Source: Flavobacterium endophyticum
GTDB taxonomy: Bacteria; Bacteroidota; Bacteroidia; Flavobacteriales; Flavobacteriaceae
Assembly: GCF_003634455.1 (NCBI RefSeq)
Contig: NZ_RBLC01000005.1
Span: forward strand, 1 to 64,000
Direction: 5' to 3'
Length of the DNA: 64,000 bases
Shown in pieces: positions 8,219-17,660 of the stretch. The first letter of the stretch is position 1. Each line of letters starts with the position of its first letter. A program made the position numbers and the translations under genes. The notes below the pieces were generated by a model. The model worked only from the letters and a program-made list of their open reading frames with translations, was not told where the DNA came from and ran no database searches.

Positions 8219-8572
8219 ATGGCTAAAAATATTATCTCATTGCTGCTGCTGGTCATATCGGCAGCGCTTAATGCCAGGCATGCCTGGGATACGTTCAATT
8301 ACAGGAGCAATCCTGAGTCTGCCAAAGCAATGGCCGATCTTGGGATCGGCGAATCTGCCATGCCTTTCCTTGGGTTACTTGCAATCCTGATTATGGCGCT
8401 CTTATTGATTCCACAGACATTTTTCCTGGGAAACCTGCTCAATGCTCTTGCAATTGTCCTTATAATGGCGTTGGCATTACGGACCGGCAACTACAAGATG
8501 GCAGTGTTTGAGATCCCGTTTCTGGCAATGCCATTAATTATGATCTGGCTGGGGTACCCTTTCAAGAAATAA
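8219..8572 (+). CDS. DoxX-like small membrane protein
   Basis: 117 residues with four predicted membrane segments (about 5-20, 47-67, 70-88 and 95-112) and almost no soluble part. The topology, the short length and the RHAWDTF sequence after the first helix resemble DoxX-like/DUF4345-type quinone-associated membrane proteins. The match is by eye and weak. It begins 6 nt after the preceding small membrane gene and is followed 13 nt later by the AraC gene. Confidence 0.68.
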   Translation: MAKNIISLLLLVISAALNARHAWDTFNYRSNPESAKAMADLGIGESAMPFLGLLAILIMALLLIPQTFFLGNLLNALAIVLIMALALRTGNYKMAVFEIPFLAMPLIMIWLGYPFKK

Positions 8573-8585
8573 CTTAACTTGCGTT

Positions 8586-9494
8586 ATGGTAAATTCCACA
8601 CCCTACAGGATACAATCAGTATCGGAAATACACCGTTTGATGGGGCTTCCAAGCCCTCATCATCCGCTTATCAGTATTGTCGACCTTAAAGGCCTTAGAA
8701 ATGATACCGGTATTGACGCCGTTGTATTCGATCTCTACGTAATCTCTATGAAAAGGGGCTGCGACGGCCTGCACTACGGGCAACAGAAGTATGATTTTGA
8801 CGAAGGGCTTATGGCTTTTTTATCACCAGGACAGATTTTGCGGGGTGAGGACAGCGGCGTGCCCCCCAATCTTGAGGGCTGGATGCTTTTTGTACATCCT
8901 GATTTCCTATGGAATACCTCGCTCGCCAAAAAGATAAAGAAGTATGAATACTTCGGGTATTCGACCAGCGAAGCCCTGTTCCTCTCCGATAAAGAAGAGA
9001 CGGTTATAAATGATATCATAAAGAATATCAGGGACGAATACCATTCCAACATCGACAAATTCAGCCAGGACATCATTATTTCCAACCTTGTAACGCTGCT
9101 GAATTATTCGGAGCGTTTTTACGAACGGCAGTTCATTACGCGTAAGGTCACAAACCATAAACTGCTGGAAGATGTTGAAAATCTTCTGGAAAATTATTTT
9201 GGCAGGAACGACCAAGTACTGCACGGCATTCCGTCTGTTGATTTCCTTGCCCGAAATCTTGCGATATCTCCAAAATACCTCAGCAGCATGCTCAAGCAGC
9301 TCACTGGGCTTACTGCCCAGCAGCACATACAGATGAAGATACTTGAACAGGCTAAAGAAAAGCTTTCAACATCTGGGCTTACCGTAAGCGAGATAGCGTT
9401 CGGCCTTGGGTTTGAGCATTCGCAGTCCTTCAGCAAGTTTTTTAAGAGCAAGACGAAGCTCTCCCCCTTGGAATTCAGAAAGTCATTCAATTAA
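8586..9494 (+). CDS. AraC-family transcriptional regulator
   Basis: 302 residues. An N-terminal cupin-like sensor region (about 20-150) contains FDLYVISMKRGCDGLHYG and DEGLMAFLSPGQI, typical of AraC proteins in Bacteroidota. The C-terminal double HTH (about 205-302) contains DFLARNLAISPKYLSSMLKQLTG and TVSEIAFGLGFEHSQSFSKFFKSKTKLSPLEFR. It is the last gene of the SDR-DUF2147-membrane operon and probably controls it or related redox genes. The effector is unknown. Confidence 0.93.
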   Translation: MVNSTPYRIQSVSEIHRLMGLPSPHHPLISIVDLKGLRNDTGIDAVVFDLYVISMKRGCDGLHYGQQKYDFDEGLMAFLSPGQILRGEDSGVPPNLEGWMLFVHPDFLWNTSLAKKIKKYEYFGYSTSEALFLSDKEETVINDIIKNIRDEYHSNIDKFSQDIIISNLVTLLNYSERFYERQFITRKVTNHKLLEDVENLLENYFGRNDQVLHGIPSVDFLARNLAISPKYLSSMLKQLTGLTAQQHIQMKILEQAKEKLSTSGLTVSEIAFGLGFEHSQSFSKFFKSKTKLSPLEFRKSFN

Positions 9495-9544
9495 ACAGAT
9501 ATGAAACCAGGTGCCAAGAATAATGGTGAGCGACAAAATATACT

Positions 9545-11566
9545 TTAGTGTTTACTTGGCAGTAGAAAAGAAAACCTGACCTTGTTTTCTTTTCGATCGA
9601 TGAGAAACGTACCGCCATTGTTTTTGATGTATTCTTTGCACAATAGAAGGCCAAGTCCCACGCCTTGTTCGTTTCTTGTGCCAGGGGTAGCAATCGCCAT
9701 TTCATTCCCATTCATCCTTTCCATGTCTATATCAAGATGGCCCTCAGCCTCATTTTCCACGGAAAAGCGCACCCCTTCGGAGATAGCTTGCAGGGTAAAC
9801 CAAATCCTTCCATCCGACGGGGTGAACTTGATGGCATTATCAATGAGATTTCGCAGCACAAGGCTTATCTGATTGCGATCGGCAGTAATTACGCCATTGT
9901 CCGTGACAAGCTGTTCAAGGTGAATGCCTTTCTGTTTAATCAGCGGAAGATAGAGCAGCAACAGTTCATCAAATACAGGCTTTAACTCAAAACTATCCTT
10001 TCTAGTTACCAGACCCTCCATCTGGCTTTGCGCCCAATACAGAAGGTTATCTAGGGTATTATTGACCGATTTGATCGTTTTTTTATTCTCTTCGAGCAGC
10101 TCCTGCAACTCCTGAGGAGTCAATAGCTGCATGTCGCTCAGCGACAATATACCTAGCAGACTGTTCAACGGGCTTCTGAGATCGTGTGCAATGATTGAAA
10201 ATAGCCTGTTCTTGACGGCATTGGAACTCTCCATCTGCTTGATGGTGCTGTTCAGCTGCAATGTACGTTCGTCCACCTTTTCTTCCAACCGCTGGTTCTG
10301 CGTTCTTACCAAAAACAGGTTCTCGTCCCTCACCTTCTGTTCAGCCCTGATGATCGTCTTGTACCGATCGCCCAATGCGAAGGAGAGCAATAGCAGTTCA
10401 AGTGTAGAGCCGATGGGCACCAGTTGGATGGTGAATTCGCTCGACGGGATCACCCCACCCAAGCTTAATGTTACGATCGCTACGGTCACCCAGATAAAAA
10501 ACCAAGCCAGGATATAATATTTTGCAGGACGGTGTCCGTTCTTATAGGCTATTACCCCTGCAATCCATGCCACTACTGCAACCGTGACGGTCAGCATCTG
10601 AGCAATTACCGTTGCTGTATGCTTGAATCCCAAGGCACTGACAAAGAAAAGAATTATTCCCGCACCGCCGATTACATAGAAGATTCCGAGCATCTTAGGT
10701 GCCCTCCGCTTCAGGTGGAGGAACCTGTTGCAGAACACCAAGGAGGCTATTACCGAAAAGCTCAAGAGTACATGTGGATACTGGTTTAAAAAGATCCTCA
10801 GTTCATCACCGAAGATAAATCCATAGCCTCTGATGTAGATCAGCAGGTAGCTCGATAGCGTCAGCACATATAATACGTAATAAAGATAGGTGATGTCCCT
10901 AACGCTGACAAACAGGAAAAGGTTGAATAGCAGGAGCCCTATCAGCAGGCCGATGTAGATATATTCGATGCCGTGCTTGAACTCCTGTCCGTTTATCACG
11001 CTTTCTGCGGTGGCAAGCTTTATCGGTGCCAGCAAGATATTGTTGGTCTTTAACCTTAAATAGATAGTTTTCTTCTCAATTTTTGAGTCGACCGGAAGAT
11101 CTATCATAAAGTTGTTTCGGACAAACACATCGGGCTGCGTAGTCCTGAAGCATCCCGTTTTGAAAACGACCGCACGACCTTTATTGTCGGTTGCATATGC
11201 GTCAATATATTCGATATTGGGCGCATCAATAATGAGATATAGGGGCAGGTCCTGTTGGGCAGTGTAACTGAGCTTTATCCACCAAGCTGAAGCAGTGTTG
11301 CCGAAATTCAGGATATCATGGCTACCTCGTGTAAATGAGGCATCAGAAAGATTTTTCACATCGTCCAGCGACATCGTCGCAGTTTTATCCTCCAGATAAT
11401 GAAGTTCTTTACCGATGTTTTGATAGCTGAAATCATTGGCCGACTGCCCTCTGCAGCATACGGCGAAAAATAGCAAGAATAAGGTTGTCACAATAGTAAA
11501 AAGGATGTTTGGCCTGAAGCTAATTCTATTCGGTAAACAGCTTATCAAAAAAATTCGTTGTAACAT
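9545..11566 (-). CDS. 7TMR-DISM sensor histidine kinase
   Basis: 673 residues. N-terminal hydrophobic leader (to about 40), a periplasmic 7TMR-DISMED2 beta domain (about 45-190), seven membrane helices (about 200-405), a coiled coil (about 410-455), a HisKA domain with phospho-acceptor His in IIAHDLRSPLNSLLG (about 460), and an HATPase domain with N-box LRNLIDNAIKFTP and G-box GVGLGLLLC. The usual DxGxG box is degraded (VENEAEGHLDIDM), so ATP binding may be altered. 7TMR-DISM kinases are thought to sense carbohydrates or other small ligands. No response regulator is adjacent, so the partner is unlinked. Its 3' end faces the AraC gene. Confidence 0.92.
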   Translation of the reverse strand: MLQRIFLISCLPNRISFRPNILFTIVTTLFLLFFAVCCRGQSANDFSYQNIGKELHYLEDKTATMSLDDVKNLSDASFTRGSHDILNFGNTASAWWIKLSYTAQQDLPLYLIIDAPNIEYIDAYATDNKGRAVVFKTGCFRTTQPDVFVRNNFMIDLPVDSKIEKKTIYLRLKTNNILLAPIKLATAESVINGQEFKHGIEYIYIGLLIGLLLFNLFLFVSVRDITYLYYVLYVLTLSSYLLIYIRGYGFIFGDELRIFLNQYPHVLLSFSVIASLVFCNRFLHLKRRAPKMLGIFYVIGGAGIILFFVSALGFKHTATVIAQMLTVTVAVVAWIAGVIAYKNGHRPAKYYILAWFFIWVTVAIVTLSLGGVIPSSEFTIQLVPIGSTLELLLLSFALGDRYKTIIRAEQKVRDENLFLVRTQNQRLEEKVDERTLQLNSTIKQMESSNAVKNRLFSIIAHDLRSPLNSLLGILSLSDMQLLTPQELQELLEENKKTIKSVNNTLDNLLYWAQSQMEGLVTRKDSFELKPVFDELLLLYLPLIKQKGIHLEQLVTDNGVITADRNQISLVLRNLIDNAIKFTPSDGRIWFTLQAISEGVRFSVENEAEGHLDIDMERMNGNEMAIATPGTRNEQGVGLGLLLCKEYIKNNGGTFLIDRKENKVRFSFLLPSKH

Positions 11567-11699
11567 AATCGTGAAAAACTAAAATTAGCAAATAACAAAA
11601 ATAGTACTAAAAACTCTATTTGAACTGCAGATTATTCTAAAACTAGCCACTAAAGGTAATTAGTATAGGCAAGGAACATTTTTTTACAAAAGGTAGTCA

Positions 11700-11765
11700 A
11701 TCAGTGAAGTGGCCTTTGAATCGGGCTTTAAATATTCGCACTGCTTTACGAATCTACTTGCTTAG
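11700..11765 (+). pseudogene. Remnant of an AraC HTH domain
   Basis: 22 codons read ISEVAFESGFKYSHCFTNLLA then stop. This matches the second HTH of AraC proteins (consensus SEIAFxxGFxxSxxFxxxF) and parallels TVSEIAFGLGFEHSQSFSKFF in the intact gene at 8586. A stop codon lies two codons upstream in this frame and no other AraC sequence surrounds it. It appears to be a relic of a lost regulator in the 336-nt gap between the 7TMR kinase and the LuxR-HTH gene. The rest of that gap holds no gene. Confidence 0.5.
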
Positions 11766-11845
11766 AATTTACATCATTTTTTTTAGCCGTTCAAAAAAGG
11801 ACAAAGTGATATAAGGGGTTTATCTGAGCTCCCTTCGTCTCCACC

Positions 11846-11877
11846 GTACCCTGAAAAACTAATGTTTTTCAGGGTAC
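11846..11877 (-). terminator. Perfect 14-bp hairpin downstream of the LuxR-HTH gene
   Basis: GTACCCTGAAAAAC and its exact reverse complement close a TAAT loop, 25 nt beyond the stop of the minus-strand gene at 11903. No T-run follows on the minus strand, so it may act as an RNA-end stabiliser or bidirectional attenuator rather than a classical terminator. Confidence 0.6.
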
Positions 11878-11902
11878 TTGTATACTTAAAATATTCAGCG
11901 CT

Positions 11903-12811
11903 TTATAAATTAGCGGCCCATATATAGATATCAACCTTTTCGCTAATATTATACTTTCTTCTAATCCTATATTTTTTTCCTTCAATGCTTCTAACGCTAG
12001 AATTTGTGAACTTAGCTATTTCCTTTGTTGTAAAGCCTAATTTTATATAGGCACAAAACTCCTGTTCGCTTGCCACAACATTAGGTTGTATCTCAACCAA
12101 CCTTTGGCAAAAGTAAGGGTACAGTTTTTTAAATTTCGGAAAAAAATGACTGTTGTTTTGTACGGCCATATCGATAACTTCCTTTAATTTATCCACATCA
12201 ATCTCTGCTTCCCTTACCCACATTTCAGCCTTCTTTTTATAAAATTTAATCGATATCGCTTGCTTTCTTATTATAAAATAGACAAGCCAAAATGTAAGTG
12301 CAAGTGACCCTAATAATGATTCCAGAAAAATCATGTCCTTTTTCGGATGCTCAAAGAAATTTGTTTTAACATCTAAAAACACCACAAAAAAAAGAAAAAA
12401 GCCTATTAATGCTATTGTCTTTTTATTTGTACTGACCTTAAAAAAATAAGGCAAAGAAAAAATCAAGGGAATGTAATAGAAATGAATTCCTGAACCTAGC
12501 CCTGTATGAGAGGATATGTAGAAAAAAATAAAACTTAATAATAGATAGGCAAAAGTCTGTGCAAGGGCATTAAATTTTAAATCTGTGAATATGACATAAA
12601 AGAAAAGAATTGACAGAAGGAAGAAGCAATACGAGATTAAAGAGGATATCCAGATAAAATCACATACAGCAATAGCAAAAAATAAAAACGAAAGCGAAAG
12701 AAAGCTTTTATTCCATAGCTTAATATGCTCTGCTTCCATTTTATGTGTATACTTTTCAGTCCCGTCTTCAATTAATTTGCAATAAAAATCTGAAATATTT
12801 TTTAAAACCAT
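11903..12811 (-). CDS. Membrane protein with C-terminal LuxR-type HTH
   Basis: 302 residues. Six or seven hydrophobic helices between about residues 33 and 185 are followed by a linker and a LuxR/GerE-type HTH at the C-terminus (EFCAYIKLGFTTKEIAKF, then SSVRSIEGKKYRIRRKY). This arrangement is a membrane-tethered regulator: the sensor lies in the membrane and the DNA-binding domain in the cytoplasm. The DNA is notably A/T-rich with lysine-heavy coding, like the divergent TPR-AraC gene at 13077. The two share a 265-nt intergenic region and may be functionally paired. The ligand is unknown. Confidence 0.85.
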   Translation of the reverse strand: MVLKNISDFYCKLIEDGTEKYTHKMEAEHIKLWNKSFLSLSFLFFAIAVCDFIWISSLISYCFFLLSILFFYVIFTDLKFNALAQTFAYLLLSFIFFYISSHTGLGSGIHFYYIPLIFSLPYFFKVSTNKKTIALIGFFLFFVVFLDVKTNFFEHPKKDMIFLESLLGSLALTFWLVYFIIRKQAISIKFYKKKAEMWVREAEIDVDKLKEVIDMAVQNNSHFFPKFKKLYPYFCQRLVEIQPNVVASEQEFCAYIKLGFTTKEIAKFTNSSVRSIEGKKYRIRRKYNISEKVDIYIWAANL

Positions 12812-13076
12812 AGTAATTTGTGATTAACAAAGAATGCATGAAATTCGATGCAATTTTAAGCCAAAAAACTACGCAAGTAAATGCATGTATGTAATCATTT
12901 CGGAATATATCACACTAAAAACAATAAATAAATCACTGATTTTAAAACAATTAAATCATAAAAATAAAATTAAGGGTTTTAAACATATGCCTTTTGAATA
13001 AATGATAAAAACAGCCATAACAGTAAGACGTATACTACAAATACTTAAATTTGTAATACCCTATTTAAAAAAAATT

Positions 13077-14702
13077 ATGAAAAGAATATTTTCAGTTTTA
13101 ATCCTTCTCTGTTCGTTTACTACCCTACTCAGTGCCCAATCAAATAAAAAAGATATAGACAAATTAGTACAGGATGGCAAGCACTATTTAAAATTTACGA
13201 GTGATACCGTAAAAGGTTTTAAGCTCTTGTCTGAGGCAAAAGAAGCTTCTAAACGTATCGGGTACAAAGAAGGAATTGTAGCGAGTGAAGTGGCATTAAG
13301 CTTTTTTCATGTAGGCAGAGGTAATTATGGTAAAGTAATTGAGATTGGCTACGAAATAGAGCCACTGGCATTAGAAGCTGAAAATTACACCTTCCTTTCT
13401 GATCTTTATAGGCTTAGAGCTTTTTCACATGCGCGATTGGGAATAAGCGAAAAAAGCTATAAAGAATTTCAAACTTCTTTAAAGTATGCAAAAAAAATAC
13501 CGAAAAAAAACCTTCGCCATCACAGAACAGCTTTTGTTTATGAAAACATGACGCTCTATTTTCAGCGGACAAACAAATCCCAGGACAGTATTTTATATTA
13601 CTATGAGAAAAGTTTGGAAGAGGCAAAAAAAATAGAGGACAATAACCCTGATATTACATTAGACGCTAAATATGATATCATTGCTAACACAAACGGAAGC
13701 CTTGGCCGGCTATATATGTTTTATCCGGACGGGCCAAGAATGGATCTTGCAGAAAAATATTTTCTGGATGCCCTAGAAATACACAAAAACGAAAAATACA
13801 AGATTCCCATCCAAAGCAAAATGCTGTTATTGGTTTATTTAAGCAACTTTTATAATCACAATGGCAATCAGGATAAAACAATAGAATATGCGACTAATGT
13901 CCTAGAATTAGAAAAAAAGGTGAATTCGCCTTATGATAGGGTGGATGCTTATGACCTATTGTCGGCAGCTTATGTAGAAAAAGGCGATAAGAAGCTTGCA
14001 TCAAAATATTTACAACTATATGATCAACTGAATGATAGTATTCGCTTAGCAGAAATAACAAGCATTGATGCGCCTGTAAATCATATCATTACACAGGAGA
14101 AAAACAAACATACTAGCAGGATAGCAATAATTGCCGGAGGCATTCTCGTTGTTATAGCCTTTGCTGTAATACTATTCTGGAGAAGAAAGAACAGGATTTT
14201 ACACAAAAACTATGAACACTTAATTGAAAAACTAAAGACGGAAAAAAAGTCCCTTACTGAAGAAGAAAGCTATAGTAAGCCTTCACTAGATAAGCCGTTG
14301 AATATTACAGAGGAAACAACTGATGCGCTGCTTTTGAAACTGGAGAAGTTTGAAAGATCTAAAAACATCACTAAAAAAGAAGTCAGCCTGACTTGGCTGG
14401 CAAATCACCTGAATACCAATACACGGTATCTTTCTGAAGTTATAAAAAAACATAAAGGAAAATCATTTACTAACTACATCAATGGCTTACGGATAAACTA
14501 TATCGTAGAATTGCTTTATGAAGAACCCAAACACAGAGAATATAAAATAAGTTATCTTGCCGAGTTATGCGGTTTTTCCTCGAGAGAAGTATTTACAACC
14601 ATATTTAAAAAAGAAACAGGCATATCCCCTTCCTATTTTATCGATCATTTAAAAAGCGACATCAACATACATCACGACCAGGAAGCAGATAAAGTTGTTT
14701 AG
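13077..14702 (+). CDS. TPR-containing membrane regulator with C-terminal AraC HTH
   Basis: 541 residues from the ATG at 13077, which gives a signal peptide (KRIFSVLILLCSFTTLLSAQ); an upstream ATG at 13002 adds a basic leader and is disfavoured. Periplasmic TPR-like helices (about 25-340), one membrane helix (RIAIIAGGILVVIAFAVILFW, about 353-373), a basic linker and a C-terminal AraC HTH (about 425-520: SLTWLANHLNTNTRYLSEVI, YLAELCGFSSREVFTTIFKKETGISPSYF). The design resembles one-protein transmembrane regulators of Bacteroidota in which the periplasmic part senses and the cytoplasmic HTH binds DNA. It is divergent from the membrane LuxR-HTH gene and convergent with a kinase gene. Confidence 0.9.
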   Translation: MKRIFSVLILLCSFTTLLSAQSNKKDIDKLVQDGKHYLKFTSDTVKGFKLLSEAKEASKRIGYKEGIVASEVALSFFHVGRGNYGKVIEIGYEIEPLALEAENYTFLSDLYRLRAFSHARLGISEKSYKEFQTSLKYAKKIPKKNLRHHRTAFVYENMTLYFQRTNKSQDSILYYYEKSLEEAKKIEDNNPDITLDAKYDIIANTNGSLGRLYMFYPDGPRMDLAEKYFLDALEIHKNEKYKIPIQSKMLLLVYLSNFYNHNGNQDKTIEYATNVLELEKKVNSPYDRVDAYDLLSAAYVEKGDKKLASKYLQLYDQLNDSIRLAEITSIDAPVNHIITQEKNKHTSRIAIIAGGILVVIAFAVILFWRRKNRILHKNYEHLIEKLKTEKKSLTEEESYSKPSLDKPLNITEETTDALLLKLEKFERSKNITKKEVSLTWLANHLNTNTRYLSEVIKKHKGKSFTNYINGLRINYIVELLYEEPKHREYKISYLAELCGFSSREVFTTIFKKETGISPSYFIDHLKSDINIHHDQEADKVV

Positions 14703-14731
14703 AATAATACGATGCTTGTCCTTTCTAATGA

Positions 14732-15826
14732 TTAAGCTACAATCTTTGAAAGGGATCGGGATGGAACACCATAACTGAAAATGGTACCGCCTGTATTGCG
14801 GTTTTCAGCCCAAATCCGTCCGCCAAGTTGTACGATAAAATCTTTACTAAATGAAAGCGCGATACCTGCGCCTTGATGTGTTGGACCTCCTTTATTGCTT
14901 ATAGAAAATAGTTTTTTTATTTGATTGTCCGATAATCCCGGTCCTTCATCTTTTACAGAAATGATAATCTCCTTCCCTGTCTTGAAGGCATCTATAGCAA
15001 TAGTTTTGCCTTTTGGAGAAAATTTTAATGCATTCGACAACAGGTTTCTGTTGACGAATTGCAGCATTTCTCTGTCAGATGTCGCTACAATGCCATCAGG
15101 TATGTTATTAATAACCGTAATCCCTTTTTCATTGAGTTGCGTATTGTAGCCGCTAATAGCTTCGTCAAGCAGCGAACGGATGTTTACGGTTTCCAAATTG
15201 ATTTTGAATTCTCCAAGCTGGCGTTTGATCCATTGCAGCGTAGCATCAAAATTTTCCAACGTTACTGAGATATCGTTGCTTATGTTTAGGTAAAACGATT
15301 CTCTTTCTGATTGCGTAAGCAGTTCCGTATTGCGTTCTAGCAATCGCATCATATAAAGCGTTGAAATAAGAGGCGAACGGAAATCATGTGCCAGTATAGA
15401 AACCAGGTTCGATTTAATTGCATCCGCTTTCGATAAGGAAATATTTTTAGTTTCGATGCTCTCATATAATGCCGCTTTCTTTTTATAATCACTTCTGATT
15501 TTTCTATACGCACGAAACAGAAGCACTAGCAGGACACAACAGATTACCGAAAATGAGATCAATATGATAATGACCTGTCCTGATGCTTTCTGCGATTGTT
15601 CGAGATTTCTATTGTTTTCCTGTAACTGGTTATAATGTGCGTAATAATCGGGTTCGGCATCCGAAATAGTCGCTATGTCAAATACCGATAGGCTGTTAGC
15701 TGTTATGGCTATTATACTGGCAAGAGGCACCTCCAGCTGAGTAAAGCCATCAAACATTCCTTTTGCAGTCGCAACCTGTCCATAAGCTCCTATAACAAAT
15801 AATAAGATTAGAAATTTGCTGTTCAT
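14732..15826 (-). CDS. Sensor histidine kinase with short periplasmic region
   Basis: 364 residues from the ATG at 15826; a more distal ATG at 15901 adds a leader not resembling a signal. Signal peptide (about 1-20), a short periplasmic stretch, a membrane helix (VIIILISFSVICCVLLVLLF, about 84-103), HisKA with His in SILAHDFRSPLISTLYMM, and HATPase with N-box NRNLLSNALKFSP, DEGPGLS and GAGIALSFSKDF. No known sensory domain is seen; the short periplasmic segment (about 60 residues) may receive a partner's signal. No response regulator is adjacent. It is convergent with the TPR-AraC gene, whose stop is 29 nt away. Confidence 0.9.
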   Translation of the reverse strand: MNSKFLILLFVIGAYGQVATAKGMFDGFTQLEVPLASIIAITANSLSVFDIATISDAEPDYYAHYNQLQENNRNLEQSQKASGQVIIILISFSVICCVLLVLLFRAYRKIRSDYKKKAALYESIETKNISLSKADAIKSNLVSILAHDFRSPLISTLYMMRLLERNTELLTQSERESFYLNISNDISVTLENFDATLQWIKRQLGEFKINLETVNIRSLLDEAISGYNTQLNEKGITVINNIPDGIVATSDREMLQFVNRNLLSNALKFSPKGKTIAIDAFKTGKEIIISVKDEGPGLSDNQIKKLFSISNKGGPTHQGAGIALSFSKDFIVQLGGRIWAENRNTGGTIFSYGVPSRSLSKIVA

Positions 15827-16028
15827 CTTTTTTAGGTTAAGTTGGTTCGATTTGATACCGAGGATTATTCTATTGAATCCTATATCCACGGAGTAGTACA
15901 ACAGTCAAGGATGAGATTATCTAATTTCAAATTATAAAAAGAGCATCTCAAACAAAACATGATAAGGCTGATGGGGTAAGTATAAATTAAGAGGCGTACC
16001 AAAAAATAAAGACCTGGGGGAACAGGAA

Positions 16029-16457
16029 TTAAATAGTAGTTGTCCAAAAAGCTCTAAGTTTCATTAGCGCATCCTCAATTTGTAACATTTCTGCAGTTGT
16101 GTGCCCAATTTTGCGGCAGGCAGCAACCGCTTTAAGTTCCAATATCGTTATAGGCGAAATATTGATATATATGGCACGTGAATTAGTCTCAAGGTAAGGT
16201 CTTTCTGCTCGTGCAGTCTGTTTAGGTTCCGCTACAGAAAGCGTATAACCATACTCTTCGAATATTTTGAATACATCCGTAACGCTAGCCTTAAAATCAA
16301 AACAAGTAGCGAATACGCTATTAAGCAATCTAGTCATGCAAGTAAGCTCAATGGCGTGATCTTGAATCAAACGGTCGTTTTTTTCGACTAGGAATTGTTT
16401 TATGAAGCTCTTCAATATCCTATGTTCATATGCTGTTAGATTATGTGCCATATACAA
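16029..16457 (-). CDS. Hypothetical protein
   Basis: 142 residues, mostly helical in appearance, with no signal peptide or membrane segment and no motif I recognise. The ATG at 16451 (AHNLTAYEHRILKSF) is an alternative start two codons later. It carries four Cys residues (CM, TCF, CR) without metal-site spacing. It is isolated: 130 nt to the kinase gene upstream in its direction of travel and 650 nt of gene-poor DNA on its 5' side. Length and ordinary codon use favour a real gene. Confidence 0.6.
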   Translation of the reverse strand: MYMAHNLTAYEHRILKSFIKQFLVEKNDRLIQDHAIELTCMTRLLNSVFATCFDFKASVTDVFKIFEEYGYTLSVAEPKQTARAERPYLETNSRAIYINISPITILELKAVAACRKIGHTTAEMLQIEDALMKLRAFWTTTI

Positions 16458-17106
16458 ATTGATTCATTAATTTATTAGCTACATATACAGTTCTCATTAG
16501 GCAAACCTTGTCAACTTCCTGCTGATTTTCTACAAATTCTAAATAGATGTGCTTTGATGGCAGGCATACTAAGTCTTACCCCACAAAGAAAGAAAACAAG
16601 AAGAATAAAAAACAAAAACAACAAACGCAGATATACACGTGTATTGTCTTTTTTTCATAGAAAACTGACTATAAAGCTTTTAAATAAAACCATATAGGCA
16701 GAAAAACTATTCAAACCAACTGCTATTCAGAAGTAAAAAACCTTTTTTTAAGTAGGCACGTGTAGCTTAAAATCTACTTTTTAACTCTAGTTGGGCAAAT
16801 GAGTAAAAAAGCAGACAGGATAATGCATCAGAAGTAGCAACGATACATTATCGGTAGTGCTTGTATTCAAGCGATAGCCAACTTTATCGTTTTTTTGCCG
16901 TGTGGGTCGAATTTTATCGCTACTTTAGTAAAGGAAACAAAAGGGAATACAATAATCGTGTATTATGATGTTTCCTTTTTGTTACAGGCTAGTGCGTGGT
17001 CGCACAAAATTTTAGCCTATTCCTTTCAATATCCCGTCATCTTTTATTCTTAAGATCGTATAAAATCCAGGACATTGCATTGCTATAATTTATAAAAATA
17101 AAGACT
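16458..17106. other. Gene-poor 650-bp interval
   Basis: No ORF of credible length on either strand. It contains short poly-A and poly-T tracts, and a hairpin at 16932-16976 listed separately. A small RNA gene ending in that hairpin is possible but not demonstrated. Confidence 0.45.
16932..16980 (+). terminator. Two-part hairpin followed by T-run
   Basis: AGGAAACA at 16932-16939 pairs exactly with TGTTTCCT at 16969-16976, and AATACA pairs with TGTATT inside. TTTT follows directly. No coding gene ends upstream on this strand within 650 nt, so it could terminate a small RNA or act as a leader structure for the small membrane gene at 17107. Confidence 0.45.
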
Positions 17107-17292
17107 ATGAATGTTAAACGTGTATTCGGCGCAGTACTTACCTTATTAGGTATCGGGAGTTTAATTTATACAGCATATCAGCTAATCAATAAAAGTACAG
17201 CCTATACGACTGTAATTGTCATAGGCGTTATCGGACTGATCTTTTTCTTCTCTGGCATAGGCTTGGTAAAAAACACGAAAGATGAGGCTTAA
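17107..17292 (+). CDS. Small two-helix membrane protein
   Basis: 61 residues with two hydrophobic helices (about 6-25 and 33-54: VFGAVLTLLGIGSLIYTAY and TTVIVIGVIGLIFFFSGIGLV) and a charged KNTKDEA tail. Small proteins of this pattern are frequent in Bacteroidota; none I know has an assigned function. A plausible ribosome-binding context (ATAAAGACT) precedes the ATG. Confidence 0.72.
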   Translation: MNVKRVFGAVLTLLGIGSLIYTAYQLINKSTAYTTVIVIGVIGLIFFFSGIGLVKNTKDEA

Positions 17293-17320
17293 AGATTTAA
17301 GCAGCCTCTAGGTTCTTCTG

Positions 17321-17494
17321 CTAGTCGTAGCTATTTCGTTCCAAAAGCACTTCCCGTTTTTTTGTAATAAGAAACGGATATACTCCTTCTGGTAGTGAGG
17401 AGGCCCTATCTATAAAAAGTATTGCTAGACCGCGAGGGAAATGCCTATGAGCTTTTTCTCCGTAGATTAATCCTTGTTTCGCCGCATTCGACAT
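17321..17494 (-). CDS. Possible 57-residue hypothetical protein
   Basis: A short minus-strand frame starts MSNAAKQGLIYGEK and ends REVLLERNSYD before TAG. AGAAGGAA immediately precedes the ATG on that strand, a good purine-rich ribosome binding sequence for this window. The composition (GLIYGEKAHRHFPRGLAILF, then ASSLPEGVYPFLI) looks protein-like rather than random. It is not recognised. It fills the otherwise gene-free space between the small membrane gene and the PAS/GAF kinase. Confidence 0.45.
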   Translation of the reverse strand: MSNAAKQGLIYGEKAHRHFPRGLAILFIDRASSLPEGVYPFLITKKREVLLERNSYD

Positions 17495-17660
17495 TTCCTT
17501 CTCAAAGTGCGAATAAGTAACTATTAATCACTACCTTGCAGTGAATACTTTCCGTCAGCACATACTTTCTGTATTTATCTTTTCCCCGTTTTCCACTGAC
17601 CCAAACATTCTTGCCAGCAACTACCCATCTGTAACTAGCTGGATAAAAATATTTTCATAT

